Assembly: GCF_900090195.1 (NCBI RefSeq) | Contig: NZ_LT607803.1 | Span: forward strand, 7,404,229-7,468,228 | DNA: 64,000 nt | Source: Variovorax sp. HW608 | GTDB lineage: Bacteria > Pseudomonadota > Gammaproteobacteria > Burkholderiales > Burkholderiaceae_C | Direction: 5' to 3' | Shown here: positions 16,492-25,705 of the stretch, piece by piece | Layout of the letters: every line of letters begins with the position of its first letter | Numbering within the stretch: the stretch's first letter is position 1 | Program-made: the position numbers and the translations under genes | Notes under the pieces: generated by a model | The model's input: the letters and a program-made list of their open reading frames with translations, nothing else | Told to the model about the DNA's origin: nothing | Databases searched by the model: none

Positions 16492-17688
16492 CTAGCCCCG
16501 CGCGACGGCGCGCGACTTCAGCTCGCCGATCTGCGCGTCGCTGTAGCCGACCTCGCGCAGCAGTTCGTCCGTGTGCTCGCCGATGAGCGGCGGCTGCTGG
16601 CGGATGCCGAGCCGCTCGCCGCCGAGGGTGAAGGGCATCAGCGGCACCTTCGACTCGCTGCCGTCGTTCATGCGCACCGGCGCGAGGCCGCCGGTGGCGT
16701 TGAGGTGCGGATCGTCGAACAGCTCCTGCGGCTTGGTGATGGGCGCGAAGGGCAGTTCGTTCTCTTCGAACACCGCGCCGAGTTCCGCCGCGCTGCGGTC
16801 CGCGAGCCGCGCGCGCAGGAGCGGCATCATCCATTCGCGCGCGAGCACGCGGTCGTTGTTGGTCGCCAGAAGCGGATCGGCCCACATGTCGTCGAGCCCG
16901 AAGGCCTTGCAGAAGATCGCCCACTGCCTGTCGCTGACCACCGCGAGGAAGATCTGCTCGCCGTCCTTCACGGTGAAGACGTCGTAGATGCCCCAGGCCG
17001 AAATGCGGCTGGGCATCGGATCCGCCGCGCGGCCGGTGGCGGCGAACTGCATCATGTGCTGCGCGACGAGGAAGATGTTGTTCTCGAACAGCGCCGACTG
17101 CACCTCGCAGCCCTTGCCGGTCTGCTCGCGCTGGCGCAGTGCGGCCATCGCGCCGATGGCGCCGAACATGCCGCCCATGATGTCGTTGACGCTGGTGCCG
17201 GCGCGCAGCGGATCGCCCACGCGGCCGGTCATGTAGGCGAGGCCGCCCATCATCTGCACCACTTCGTCGAGCGCGGTGCGGTGGTCGTAGGGGCCGGGCA
17301 GGAAGCCCTTGTGGCTCACGTAGATGAGCCGCGGATTGAGCTTGCGCAGGCTCTCGTAGTCGAGCCCGAGCTTCTTCATCGTGCCGGGCTTGAAGTTCTC
17401 GCTCACGATGTCGGCGGTGGCGATGAGGCGCAGCGCGGCCTCCACGCCCTCGGGCTGCTTGAGGTCGAGCGCGATGCTCTTCTTGTTGCGGTTGAAGGTC
17501 GGGAAGAAGCCCGCGCCGGAACCGAGCAGGCGGCGGGTGTCGTCGCCGGCGATGGGCTCGACCTTGATGACCTCGGCGCCGAGGTCGCCCAGCAGCATGC
17601 CGCAGGTCGGCCCCATCACCATGTGGGTGAATTCGACGACGCGGACGCCGGCGTAGGGCAGCAAGGGTGTGGTGGACGACTCGGACAT
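16492..17688 (-). CDS. CaiB/BaiF (class III) CoA-transferase
   Basis: 398 residues from the ATG at 17688, which has AGGAAC upstream; an ATG at 17781 would add 31 unconserved residues. The family start GVRVVEFTHMVMGPTCGMLLGDLGAEVIKVE is clear. The catalytic Asp expected near residue 160-170 lies in the RTALDEVVQMMGGLAYMTG region, and IYVSHKGFLPGPY and NDIMGGMFGAIGAM follow the family pattern. It transfers CoA between organic acids; the acid cannot be read from sequence (formyl-, succinyl- or mesaconyl-CoA type). It is the first gene of the CoA-transferase/LysR/DUF2214 operon and is divergent from malate synthase. Confidence 0.92.
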   Translation of the reverse strand: MSESSTTPLLPYAGVRVVEFTHMVMGPTCGMLLGDLGAEVIKVEPIAGDDTRRLLGSGAGFFPTFNRNKKSIALDLKQPEGVEAALRLIATADIVSENFKPGTMKKLGLDYESLRKLNPRLIYVSHKGFLPGPYDHRTALDEVVQMMGGLAYMTGRVGDPLRAGTSVNDIMGGMFGAIGAMAALRQREQTGKGCEVQSALFENNIFLVAQHMMQFAATGRAADPMPSRISAWGIYDVFTVKDGEQIFLAVVSDRQWAIFCKAFGLDDMWADPLLATNNDRVLAREWMMPLLRARLADRSAAELGAVFEENELPFAPITKPQELFDDPHLNATGGLAPVRMNDGSESKVPLMPFTLGGERLGIRQQPPLIGEHTDELLREVGYSDAQIGELKSRAVARG

Positions 17689-17903
17689 GAACGGTTCCTG
17701 GCGTGAATTCCGGAATTCTCGCTCGACGGTAGCCCCGGGCGCTGGAAGCCGGCGGCCGCCCGGCGTACCCTGATGGGTCACGCAGCGTCGCCTCGATTAC
17801 CTTCAATTTTGTCATCGATCAAACCCGATTTCGGCTATTACTCGCCAGCCAGGTATCGAATAAAGTTCCGGGCTGAATCCGTATTCCCCCAGGAGAAAGA
17901 ACC

Positions 17904-20081
17904 ATGACCGCCCGCACCCAAGTCCACGGCCTCCAGGTCGCCAACGAGCTTCACCGCTTCATCGAAGACTCCGTGCTGCCCGCCACCGGCGTGGACAGCG
18001 CCACCTTCTGGAAGGGCTTCGACGCGATCGTCAGCGAGTTCGCGCCCAGGAACATCGCGCTCCTGGCCGAGCGCGACCGCCTCCAGGCCGAGATGGACAA
18101 ATGGCACAAGGCGCACCCCGGCCCGATCGCCGACATGCCGGCCTACCGCGCCTTCCTGGAATCGATCGGCTACCTGCTGCCGCAGCCCAAGGACGTGAAG
18201 GCGACCACCGCCAACGTCGATGCCGAACTCGCGCTGCAGGCCGGCCCGCAGCTCGTGGTGCCGATCCTGAACGCCCGCTATGCGCTGAACGCCGCGAATG
18301 CGCGCTGGGGCTCGCTCTATGACGCGCTCTACGGCACCGACGCGATTCCCGAAACCGGCGGCGCCGAAAAGGGCAAGGGCTACAACCCGGCGCGCGGCGC
18401 CAAGGTGATCGAGTTCGCGCGCAACGTGCTCGACCAGGCCGCGCCGCTCGAAAACGGCTCGCACAAGAACGCGACCGGCTACAAGGTCGAGGATGGCAAG
18501 CTGGTCGTCGCGCTGCAGAGCAGCAGCACGGGCCTCAGGAACCCCGAGCAGTTCGTCGGCTTCCAGGGCGATGCCGCTGCGCCGAAGTCGGTGCTGCTCA
18601 GGCACAACGGCATCCACCTCGACATCCAGATCGACCGCAACACGCCGATCGGCAAGAGCGACGCGGCCGGCGTCAGCGACGTGGTGCTCGAAGCCGCGCT
18701 CTCGACCATCCTCGACCTCGAGGACTCGGTGGCCGTGGTCGACGCCGAGGACAAGGTGCTCGCCTATTCGAACTGGCTCGGCATCCTGCAAGGCACGCTG
18801 ACCGAGGAAGTCACCAAGGGCGGCAAGACCTTCACGCGCGGCCTGAATCCCGACCGCGAATACACCGGCGCCGACGGCAAGCCGGTGAAGCTGCACGGCC
18901 GCTCGCTGATGTTCGTGCGCAACGTGGGCCACCTGATGACCAACCCGGCGATCCTCTACGAGGGCGGCAAGGAGATTCCGGAAGGCATCATGGACGCGGT
19001 CATCACCACGACCATCGCCACCGTCGACCTGAAGCGCAAGGGCAACTCGCGCACCGGCAGCGTCTACATCGTCAAGCCGAAGATGCACGGCCCGGCCGAA
19101 GTGGCCTTCGCGAGCGCACTGTTCGGCAGCGTCGAGAAGCTGCTCGGCCTCGCGGCCAACACCGTGAAGCTCGGCATCATGGACGAGGAGCGCCGCACCA
19201 GCGTGAACCTCAAGGCCTGCATCGCCGAAGCCGCCGCGCGCGTGGCCTTCATCAACACCGGCTTCCTCGACCGCACCGGCGACGAGATGCACACCGCGAT
19301 GTACGCCGGCCCGATGCTGCGCAAGGGCGACATGAAGACCACGCCGTGGATCCAGGCCTACGAGAAGAACAACGTGCTGGTCGGCCTGTCGTGCGGCCTG
19401 CGCGGCAAGGCGCAGATCGGCAAGGGCATGTGGGCCATGCCCGACCTGATGCATGCCATGCTCGAACAGAAGATCGGCCACCCGAAGGCCGGCGCGAACA
19501 CCGCCTGGGTGCCCTCGCCCACCGCCGCCACGCTGCATGCGCTGCACTACCACCAGGTCAGCGTGGACCATGTGCAGAAGCAGCTGGAGCAGATCGACGC
19601 CAACGCCGAACGCGACAACATCCTGAACGACCTGCTGAAGGTGCCGGTCGCGCCCTCGGCGAACTGGACCGCCGCCGAGCGCCAGCAGGAGCTCGACAAC
19701 AACGTGCAGGGCATCCTGGGCTACGTGGTGCGCTGGATCGACCAGGGCGTGGGCTGCTCCAAGGTGCCGGACATCCACAACATCGGCCTGATGGAAGACC
19801 GCGCGACCTTGCGCATCTCGAGCCAGCACATCGCCAACTGGCTGCTGCACGGCGTGGTGACGAAGGCGGAGGTCGACGCCACCTTCCAGCGCATGGCTGC
19901 TGTCGTCGACCAGCAGAACGCCGGCGACCCGCTCTACAGGAACATGGCCGGCAACTTCGGCACCTCGGCCGCCTACAAGGCCGCGCAGGACCTGGTGTTC
20001 AAGGGCGTCGAGCAGCCGAGCGGCTACACCGAGCCGCTGCTGCATGCGTGGCGGCTGAAGGTGAAGGCAGCAGCGAAATGA
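17904..20081 (+). CDS. glcB: Malate synthase G
   Basis: 725 residues, the expected length for the single-chain G isoform. Condenses glyoxylate and acetyl-CoA to malate. Visible features are [15 protein letters not shown], the active-site segment [31 protein letters not shown] and [18 protein letters not shown], plus the C-terminal domain that carries the catalytic Asp ([17 protein letters not shown] region). AGGAGAAAG lies 8 nt before the ATG. No isocitrate lyase gene is in the window. The stop codon is directly followed by repeat copy B. Confidence 0.98.
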   Translation: MTARTQVHGLQVANELHRFIEDSVLPATGVDSATFWKGFDAIVSEFAPRNIALLAERDRLQAEMDKWHKAHPGPIADMPAYRAFLESIGYLLPQPKDVKATTANVDAELALQAGPQLVVPILNARYALNAANARWGSLYDALYGTDAIPETGGAEKGKGYNPARGAKVIEFARNVLDQAAPLENGSHKNATGYKVEDGKLVVALQSSSTGLRNPEQFVGFQGDAAAPKSVLLRHNGIHLDIQIDRNTPIGKSDAAGVSDVVLEAALSTILDLEDSVAVVDAEDKVLAYSNWLGILQGTLTEEVTKGGKTFTRGLNPDREYTGADGKPVKLHGRSLMFVRNVGHLMTNPAILYEGGKEIPEGIMDAVITTTIATVDLKRKGNSRTGSVYIVKPKMHGPAEVAFASALFGSVEKLLGLAANTVKLGIMDEERRTSVNLKACIAEAAARVAFINTGFLDRTGDEMHTAMYAGPMLRKGDMKTTPWIQAYEKNNVLVGLSCGLRGKAQIGKGMWAMPDLMHAMLEQKIGHPKAGANTAWVPSPTAATLHALHYHQVSVDHVQKQLEQIDANAERDNILNDLLKVPVAPSANWTAAERQQELDNNVQGILGYVVRWIDQGVGCSKVPDIHNIGLMEDRATLRISSQHIANWLLHGVVTKAEVDATFQRMAAVVDQQNAGDPLYRNMAGNFGTSAAYKAAQDLVFKGVEQPSGYTEPLLHAWRLKVKAAAK

Positions 20082-20173
20082 ACCCACCCCCGTTGCTTGC
20101 TCACTTCGTGTAGCCGCCTCCCCCCTCAGGGGGGCGCACCCAGCGGCCCGGCGCAGCCGGTTCCGCGGGTGCC
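20082..20173 (+). repeat. Dispersed 3'-end repeat, copy B
   Basis: Starts at the base after the glcB TGA and has the glcB orientation. Order: AACCCACCCCCGTTGCTTGC, CACTTCGTGTAGCCGCC, a CCCCCCTcAGGGGGG hairpin, GCGCACCCAGCGGCCCGGC, then AGCCGGTTCCGCGGGTGCC. It matches copy E almost exactly at the start and copies A, C and D in the second half. GC-rich hairpins continue to about 20230. Confidence 0.85.
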
Positions 20174-20236
20174 TGCGAACGGGCCGGCTGCGCGGCCCTG
20201 AGTCTTGTCGCAGGGGCCCGCGACGACGCGAGCCGT

Positions 20237-21025
20237 TCAGACGCCCGCGCGGGGCCGAGCGCTTTGCAGCGTCCGCTCGACTTCCTCGGGCTGCATGCCG
20301 TACATCTCGGCGAATTCGGCGACGGACTTGCCGCTGGCTTCGAAGGCGCGCCGGAGCGCCTCGCGCTTCGCGGTGCGCGCACCGACTTCGGCAAAGGCCT
20401 CGCCCAGCACCGCATTCGATGTTTCGTCGCCGCCGCGCATCGCCAGCACGTATTCGTCGCGCGTGAGGCCCGAGGCTTCGATGGCTGCGACGAGGCGTTC
20501 GCGCAGCTTGGGCCGCAGGTCCTCGCCGGTGCGTGCCTGGCGGCGCTTGAAGACTTCGAGGATCGCGTGATGCACATGCTCGGGCGCGACCGGTTCGACC
20601 GGCACGCCGTTCAGGTCATGGCGATGCTCTCCGGCGGCAACGGCCTCCAGGTAGCGCGTGGAGCGCGCATGCAGGCCGAGCGCGATCTTGAGGTCTTCCT
20701 TCTTGAACTCGTCCGGATGCGCCGCAAGCAAGTCCTGGTAGGCACCGAGCTTCAGCGGCAGGAAGCGCGCGCCGAACATCTTCGGGTAGAGCTCGAACAG
20801 GCGCTGGAGCACCGGATGCACCTTGCGCGCAGGCTTCTGTTGGCCTTTCTGGCCTTTCTGGGCCTTCTGGGTGGCTTGCTGCGCAGGTTGCTGATTGGCC
20901 TTCGCCTCGGCAGGCCTCGCATTCTGCGAACCACCGCGGCGGCCGCGCCTTCGAGGGGCGGCGGGGGCAGCAGGCGCTTCGGGGGCCGCGGGTGCCGCAG
21001 CGTCGTTGTCGTTCGTCGAGGTCAT
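20237..21025 (-). CDS. proQ: ProQ/FinO domain RNA-binding protein
   Basis: 262 residues. A disordered basic N-terminus (Ala/Pro runs, RRRGRRGG, then Lys/Gln-rich repeats) leads to a ProQ/FINO domain at about 70-180: HPVLQRLFELYPKMF, FLPLKLGAYQDLLAAHP, LHARSTRYLEAVAAGEHRHDL. A C-terminal helical extension (GDETSNAVLGEAFAEVGAR and onward) is typical of Burkholderiales ProQ-like proteins. Such proteins bind structured sRNAs and mRNA 3' ends. Convergent with glcB, with repeat copy B lying between the two 3' ends. Confidence 0.9.
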   Translation of the reverse strand: MTSTNDNDAAAPAAPEAPAAPAAPRRRGRRGGSQNARPAEAKANQQPAQQATQKAQKGQKGQQKPARKVHPVLQRLFELYPKMFGARFLPLKLGAYQDLLAAHPDEFKKEDLKIALGLHARSTRYLEAVAAGEHRHDLNGVPVEPVAPEHVHHAILEVFKRRQARTGEDLRPKLRERLVAAIEASGLTRDEYVLAMRGGDETSNAVLGEAFAEVGARTAKREALRRAFEASGKSVAEFAEMYGMQPEEVERTLQSARPRAGV

Positions 21026-21091
21026 CGGAATATCGGGTCGGTGGATGCAGGACCGCCAAAACGGCCAAGCCCTCCACTTTAATGCGCCTCG

Positions 21092-21991
21092 TCAGCCGCG
21101 CTGCGCCGCTTCGGCTTCGGCGCGCAGCCAGCGCACGAAATCCTGCGCATCCGCGTTGTTCGCGGCGCGGCGCGATGTCTCGATGAAATAGCCCCGGCGC
21201 GATGCCGCACCCTCGCCGAAAGGCGCCACGAGCTGGCCCGAACGCACCAGCTCGCGCAACAGCGGCAGCCGCCCGATGACCACGCCCTGCCCCGCCACCG
21301 CGGCGGCGACCGCGTCCGCGTACTGGGTGAAGCGCATGGTGTTCTTCATGCGCAGGTCGGTGAGGTGCATGACTTCGAGCCAGGGCTCCCAATCGGCCGT
21401 GGGTGCTTCGGCATGGTTCGGCAGGTCGACCGTGAGCAGGGTCTGAGCGACCAGGTCGCCCGGCACATGCAGCGCGGCGGCCACATGCGGCGCGCACAGC
21501 GGCATCACCGATTCCTCGAACAGCGTCGGACCGGTGCCGCGCTCGATCGGCACGAAGCGCACCGCGACGTCGATGCGGCTGCGTTCGAGGTCCAGCACCT
21601 CGAGCGTGGCCGAGACGCGCACGTCGACCAGCGGGTGGTCCGCGGTGAAGCGCGCGAGGCGCGGGATGAGCCACAGCGACGCGAAGCCCGGCGTGGTGGT
21701 GAGCGCGATCTGGCGCGGCGCAGGCACCGCGCGCACGCGGGCGGAGGCGTCGCGCAGCCGCTCCAGGCTTTCGACGACGGCGCGCTGGTAGATGCGGCCC
21801 GGCTCCGTCAATGCCAGCGCGCGGTGGCGGCGCTCGAAGAGCCTCACGCCCAGGCTGGCTTCGAGTTGCTGGATCTGCCGGCTGACCGCCGACTGGGTGA
21901 TGAACAGTTCGCCCGCCGCCTCGGTGAAGCTCAGGGTGCGCGCCGCGGCCTCGAAGCTGCGCAGGAGCTCCAGCGGCGGCAGTTCGGCCAT
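21092..21991 (-). CDS. LysR family regulator (GcvA-like)
   Basis: 299 residues from ATG 21991; in-frame ATGs at 22027 and 22081 could extend it. The N-terminal HTH is LLRSFEAAARTLSFTEAAGELFITQSAVSRQIQQLEASLG, with the classical QSAVSRQI recognition helix. The C-terminal effector domain resembles the GcvA group (IALTTTPGFASLWLIPRLARF). It is divergent from the DUF2917 gene at 22108, and the gap holds an inverted repeat, the usual arrangement for a LysR regulator and its target. Confidence 0.92.
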   Translation of the reverse strand: MAELPPLELLRSFEAAARTLSFTEAAGELFITQSAVSRQIQQLEASLGVRLFERRHRALALTEPGRIYQRAVVESLERLRDASARVRAVPAPRQIALTTTPGFASLWLIPRLARFTADHPLVDVRVSATLEVLDLERSRIDVAVRFVPIERGTGPTLFEESVMPLCAPHVAAALHVPGDLVAQTLLTVDLPNHAEAPTADWEPWLEVMHLTDLRMKNTMRFTQYADAVAAAVAGQGVVIGRLPLLRELVRSGQLVAPFGEGAASRRGYFIETSRRAANNADAQDFVRWLRAEAEAAQRG

Positions 21992-22075
21992 TGGCGACGG
22001 AAGCGGTTTCGCATTCTCTATACGCATGCAATGAGTTCCGAATGACCGTATGACAGAGGGAAGTTCGATGACTAT

Positions 22076-22095
22076 ATTCATTCGCAGAGTGAATG
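22076..22095. promoter_or_regulatory. Candidate LysR operator upstream of DUF2917 gene
   Basis: ATTCA-N9-TGAAT, with a nested CATTC-N7-GAATG, forms an inverted repeat centred at 22086, in the gap between the divergent LysR and DUF2917 genes. It ends 12 nt before the DUF2917 start. The size fits a LysR-type site, but the identity is inferred. Confidence 0.4.
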
Positions 22096-22107
22096 CAAGG
22101 AGCCGCC

Positions 22108-22428
22108 ATGCAGGTCCGCCCGCAACGTCTTTCCCTGAGCCTGCCGAAGAAGGCGATCTTCACGCTGCCCGATGCGCACGAGGTCGACATCGAGTGCCAG
22201 AGCGGCGCGCTGTGGATCACGATCGACCATGACCGGCGGGACATCGTGCTGGAGCCCGGCGAGCACTTCCGCAGCGCCTCGCATGAAAGCGCGCTGGTCG
22301 CGGCCCTGGAGCCCTCGTGCGTGCGCTTCTCCGCGCGGCGGCTGTCGGTCGCGGTCGCGCAGGAGGACGCCCCGCAGCGCACCGCGTCGCCTTGGCGACT
22401 GTGGCTCCGCGGGATGTCCCCGGCTTGA
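22108..22428 (+). CDS. DUF2917 domain-containing protein
   Basis: 106 residues. A compact all-beta protein: FTLPDAHEVDIECQSGALWITIDHDRRDIVLEPGEHFRS is the DUF2917 signature, cupin-like, with a Trp-Ile-Thr core. The ATG at 22108 has AAGGAG 7 nt upstream; the ATG at 22093 would lie within the operator. Function unknown. Divergent LysR partners are frequent for this family, which supports regulation by the neighbouring gene. Confidence 0.85.
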   Translation: MQVRPQRLSLSLPKKAIFTLPDAHEVDIECQSGALWITIDHDRRDIVLEPGEHFRSASHESALVAALEPSCVRFSARRLSVAVAQEDAPQRTASPWRLWLRGMSPA

Positions 22429-22516
22429 CCTGAACCGCCGGGCGTCGAACCATCGGCGTTTCCCCGGCCCTGGAACCGTCCTCGCCGGGTCTCATCACTC
22501 GGACGAAGGACTCCCC

Positions 22517-23695
22517 ATGGCAGAAGCATTCATCGTGGCCACCGGCCGCAGCGCCGGCGGCCGTCGCGGCGGCAAGCTCGCGGGCTGGCACCCGGTCGAT
22601 CTCGCGGCTGAGGTCATCGACGCGCTGGTGACGCGCAGCGGCATCGATCCGGCGGCCGTCGAGGACGTGATCCTCGGCTGCGTCAGCCAGGTCGGCGAAC
22701 AGGCGACCAATGTCGCGCGCAACGCGGTGCTGGCATCGAAGCTGCCCGAATCGGTGCCGGGCACTTCGGTCGACCGGCAATGCGGCTCGTCGCAGCAGGC
22801 GCTGCATTTCGCGGCGCAGGCGGTGATGTCGGGCACGATGGATGCGGTGATCGCCGCCGGCGTCGAAAGCATGACGCGCGTGCCGATGTTCACGCCCAAC
22901 GCGTTGCCGGCCAAGGCCGGGCTCGGCATCTACATGAGCCCCGCGATGCAGAAGCGCTACCCCGGCGTGGAGTTCAGCCAGTTCACCGGCGCGGAGATGA
23001 TCGCGAAGAACTACGGGCTGTCGAAGGACGATCTCGACCGCTATGCCCTCGAAAGCCACAAGCGCGCGATCGCGGCCACGCGCGAAGGCGCGTTCAAGGA
23101 CGAGATCGTGCCGGTGGAGATCCGCCTCGCCGACGGCTCGGCGAGCGGCGAGATGCACACCATCGACGAAGGCATCCGCTTCGATGCCACGCTGGAGAGC
23201 ATCGCCGGCGTGAAGCTGATCGCCGAAGGCGGACGCTGCACCGCCGCGACCGCGAGCCAGATCTGCGATGGTGCGAGCGGCGTGCTGGTGGTCAACGAGC
23301 GCGGCCTGAAGGCGCTGGGCGTCAAGCCGCTCGCGCGCATCCACCACATGAGCGTGATGGGGCACGACCCGGTGATCATGCTGGAGGCGCCGATCCCGGC
23401 GACCGAGCGCGCGCTCCGGCGCGCCGGCATGAAGATCGACGACATCGACCTCTTCGAGGTCAACGAAGCCTTTGCCCCGGTGCCGCTCGCATGGCTGCAG
23501 AAGCTGGGCGCCGATCCGGCGCGGCTCAACGTCAATGGCGGTGCGATCGCGCTCGGCCATCCGCTGGGCGCATCGGGCACCAAGCTCATGACCACGCTGG
23601 TCAACGCGCTCGGCCAGCGCGGCAAGCGCTACGGCCTGCAGACCATGTGCGAAGGCGGCGGCATGGCCAACGTCACCATCGTGGAGCGGCTGTGA
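22517..23695 (+). CDS. Acetyl-CoA C-acyltransferase (thiolase)
   Basis: 392 residues. Nucleophile Cys89 in DRQCGSSQQ, the base His in NGGAIALGHPLGASG, and the second Cys in TMCEGGGMAN are all in place, as in biosynthetic and degradative thiolases of the AtoB/FadA family. It cleaves or condenses 3-ketoacyl-CoA. ACGAAGGA lies just before the ATG. It is the first gene of an operon with an enoyl-CoA hydratase (2 nt after) and an acyl-CoA dehydrogenase, arguing for a degradative fatty-acid or aromatic CoA pathway. Confidence 0.95.
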   Translation: MAEAFIVATGRSAGGRRGGKLAGWHPVDLAAEVIDALVTRSGIDPAAVEDVILGCVSQVGEQATNVARNAVLASKLPESVPGTSVDRQCGSSQQALHFAAQAVMSGTMDAVIAAGVESMTRVPMFTPNALPAKAGLGIYMSPAMQKRYPGVEFSQFTGAEMIAKNYGLSKDDLDRYALESHKRAIAATREGAFKDEIVPVEIRLADGSASGEMHTIDEGIRFDATLESIAGVKLIAEGGRCTAATASQICDGASGVLVVNERGLKALGVKPLARIHHMSVMGHDPVIMLEAPIPATERALRRAGMKIDDIDLFEVNEAFAPVPLAWLQKLGADPARLNVNGGAIALGHPLGASGTKLMTTLVNALGQRGKRYGLQTMCEGGGMANVTIVERL

Positions 23696-23697
23696 GC

Positions 23698-24495
23698 ATG
23701 AACGACAGCGTTCTCTACGAAGTCGAGGACGGCATCGCGACCATCACGCTGAACCTGCCGGCCAAGCTGAACCCGATCGCGCTCGAACTGCAGCAGGCGC
23801 TGCGCGACAGTCTCGCGCGCGTGCGCATGCATCCCGAAATCCGCGCCGTGGTGCTGACCGGCGCGGGCAAGGCCTTCTGCGTCGGCGCGGACCTGAGCGC
23901 GATGAATCCGTTGGGCGACAGCCAGACGCTCGGCAACCGCACCGCCGACTGGATGCAGTCGATGAGCCATCCGCTGATCGAGGAGATCCGCGCGCTCCCG
24001 GTGCCGGTGGTCTGCGCGGTGAACGGCCCCGCGGCCGGCGCGGGCGTGGGCGTGGCGCTGGCCTGCGACATCGTGGTGGCGGCGCGCAGCGCCTATTTCT
24101 ACCTGCCCTTTTTGCCCAAGCTCGGGATCGTGCCCGACCTCGGCTGCACCTGGTTCATTCCGCGCCGCGTCGGCCCGGCGCGCGCGATGGGCATGGCGCT
24201 GCTCGACGAGAAGCTCGGTGCACAAGCCGCTGCAGAGTGGGGCCTGGTCTGGGCCTGCATCGACGACGACCTGCTGCTGCTCGAAGCGCAAAAGATCGCG
24301 CAGCGCCTCGCGCGCCTGCCGGCGCATGCGGTGCTCGAGGCGCGCAAGGCGCTCGAGGTGTCGGAGCGGCACTCGCTCTCCGAGCAGCTGCACTACGAAA
24401 GCGAACGCCAGCGCGAACTCGTCGACAAGCCGGCCTTCGCCGAAGGCGTGACGGCCTTCCTGCACAAGCGCGCGCCCGTCTTTCCGCCGCGGTGA
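23698..24495 (+). CDS. Enoyl-CoA hydratase/isomerase family protein
   Basis: 265 residues (crotonase fold). Oxyanion-hole segments are AFCVGADLSAM and GPAAGAGVGVALACDIVVAA. The second catalytic position has FLPKLGIVPDLGCTW, where Asp rather than Glu points to a PaaG/isomerase-like or non-classical hydratase. An in-frame GTG at 23692 overlaps the thiolase stop (GTGA) and could be an alternative start. It lies between thiolase and acyl-CoA dehydrogenase in a beta-oxidation-type operon. The exact chain is unknown. Confidence 0.92.
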   Translation: MNDSVLYEVEDGIATITLNLPAKLNPIALELQQALRDSLARVRMHPEIRAVVLTGAGKAFCVGADLSAMNPLGDSQTLGNRTADWMQSMSHPLIEEIRALPVPVVCAVNGPAAGAGVGVALACDIVVAARSAYFYLPFLPKLGIVPDLGCTWFIPRRVGPARAMGMALLDEKLGAQAAAEWGLVWACIDDDLLLLEAQKIAQRLARLPAHAVLEARKALEVSERHSLSEQLHYESERQRELVDKPAFAEGVTAFLHKRAPVFPPR

Positions 24496-24500
24496 GCCCG

Positions 24501-25664
24501 ATGATCGAACGCACACTCTTCACACAAGACCACGAGGCCTTCCGCGACAGCTTCCGCCGCTTCATGGACAAGGAGATCGCGCCTTTCCACGACGCCTGGG
24601 AAGACCAGGGCTACGTCGATCGCGCGGTCTGGAACAAGGCCGGCGAGAACGGCTTTCTCTGCATGGCGCTGCCGGAGGAATACGGCGGCTCGGGCGCCGA
24701 CCTGCTGTATTCGGTGATCCAGTTCGAGGAACTGTGGGCGCGCGGCTTCACCGGCATCGGCTTCGGGCTGCACAGCGAGATCGTCGCGCCTTACATCCTG
24801 CACTACGGCACCGAGGCGCAGAAGAAGAACGTACTGCCCAAACTCGCGAGCGGCGAGATGATCGGCGCGATCGCGATGAGCGAGCCTTCGGCCGGCAGCG
24901 ACCTGCAGGCGGTGCGCTCCACCGCCATCAGGCAGGCGGACGGCAGCTACCTGCTCAACGGCAGCAAGACCTTCATCACCAATGGCTGGCATGCGGACCT
25001 CGTGATCGTGGTCGCGAAGACCGATCCGGCAGGCGGCGCGAAAGGCACCAGCCTCTTCCTCGTGGAGCGCGGCATGCCGGGCTTCGAGAAGGGCAAGCGC
25101 CTGAAGAAGCTGGGCCTGAAGGCGCAGGACACCTCGGAGCTGTTCTTCAACGACGTGCGGCTGCCGGCGGATGCGCTGCTCGGCGGCGCGGCGCAGGAGA
25201 ACCGCGGCTTCGTCTGCCTGATGGAACAGCTGCCGTGGGAGCGCCTGCAGATCGCGATCGGCGCGGTGGCCGCCTCGCAGGCCGCGATCGACCAGACCGT
25301 GGCCTACGTGAAGGAGCGCCAGGTGTTCGGCCAGCCGGTCGGGGCCTACCAGAACACGCGCTACAGGCTCGCCGAGCTGCAGACCGAAGTGCAGGTCGCG
25401 CGGGTCTTCGTCGACAAGTGCATCGAGCTGCTGATGCAGGAAGAACTCGACACCGCGACCGCGAGCATGGCCAAGTACTGGACCAGCGACCTGCAATGCA
25501 AGGTCATGGATGAGTGCGTGCAGCTGCATGGCGGCTACGGCTTCATGTGGGAATACCCCGTGACGCGCGCGTATGCCGATGCGCGGGTGCAGCGCATCTA
25601 CGGCGGCACGAACGAGATCATGAAGGAGGTGATCACGCGCGCCATGGGCCTGCCGGGCCGCTGA
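24501..25664 (+). CDS. Acyl-CoA dehydrogenase
   Basis: 387 residues. Typical FAD-binding signatures: MSEPSAGSDLQAVRSTA and IYGGTNEIMKEVI near the C-terminus, with the KTFITNGWHADLVIVV middle domain. The catalytic base Glu is at about 351 in MWEYPVTRAYAD, the position of short/medium-chain enzymes. It oxidises acyl-CoA to trans-2-enoyl-CoA, feeding electrons to ETF. An upstream in-frame GTG (24492) overlaps the preceding stop. Third gene of the beta-oxidation operon; phosphofructokinase follows after 41 nt. Confidence 0.95.
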   Translation: MIERTLFTQDHEAFRDSFRRFMDKEIAPFHDAWEDQGYVDRAVWNKAGENGFLCMALPEEYGGSGADLLYSVIQFEELWARGFTGIGFGLHSEIVAPYILHYGTEAQKKNVLPKLASGEMIGAIAMSEPSAGSDLQAVRSTAIRQADGSYLLNGSKTFITNGWHADLVIVVAKTDPAGGAKGTSLFLVERGMPGFEKGKRLKKLGLKAQDTSELFFNDVRLPADALLGGAAQENRGFVCLMEQLPWERLQIAIGAVAASQAAIDQTVAYVKERQVFGQPVGAYQNTRYRLAELQTEVQVARVFVDKCIELLMQEELDTATASMAKYWTSDLQCKVMDECVQLHGGYGFMWEYPVTRAYADARVQRIYGGTNEIMKEVITRAMGLPGR

Positions 25665-25705
25665 GCGCCACTGGCGTCGCAGGGAGGGACGCGGGAGAAT
25701 GCCGC

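Noticed and set aside
17838-20087. A 749-codon frame opposite glcB, plus other very long antisense frames such as 40199-43762 and 13202-15127
   Set aside because: They mirror strong genes in GC-rich DNA, are full of Arg/Ala/Gly/His, and match no family; long shadows are expected at this GC.
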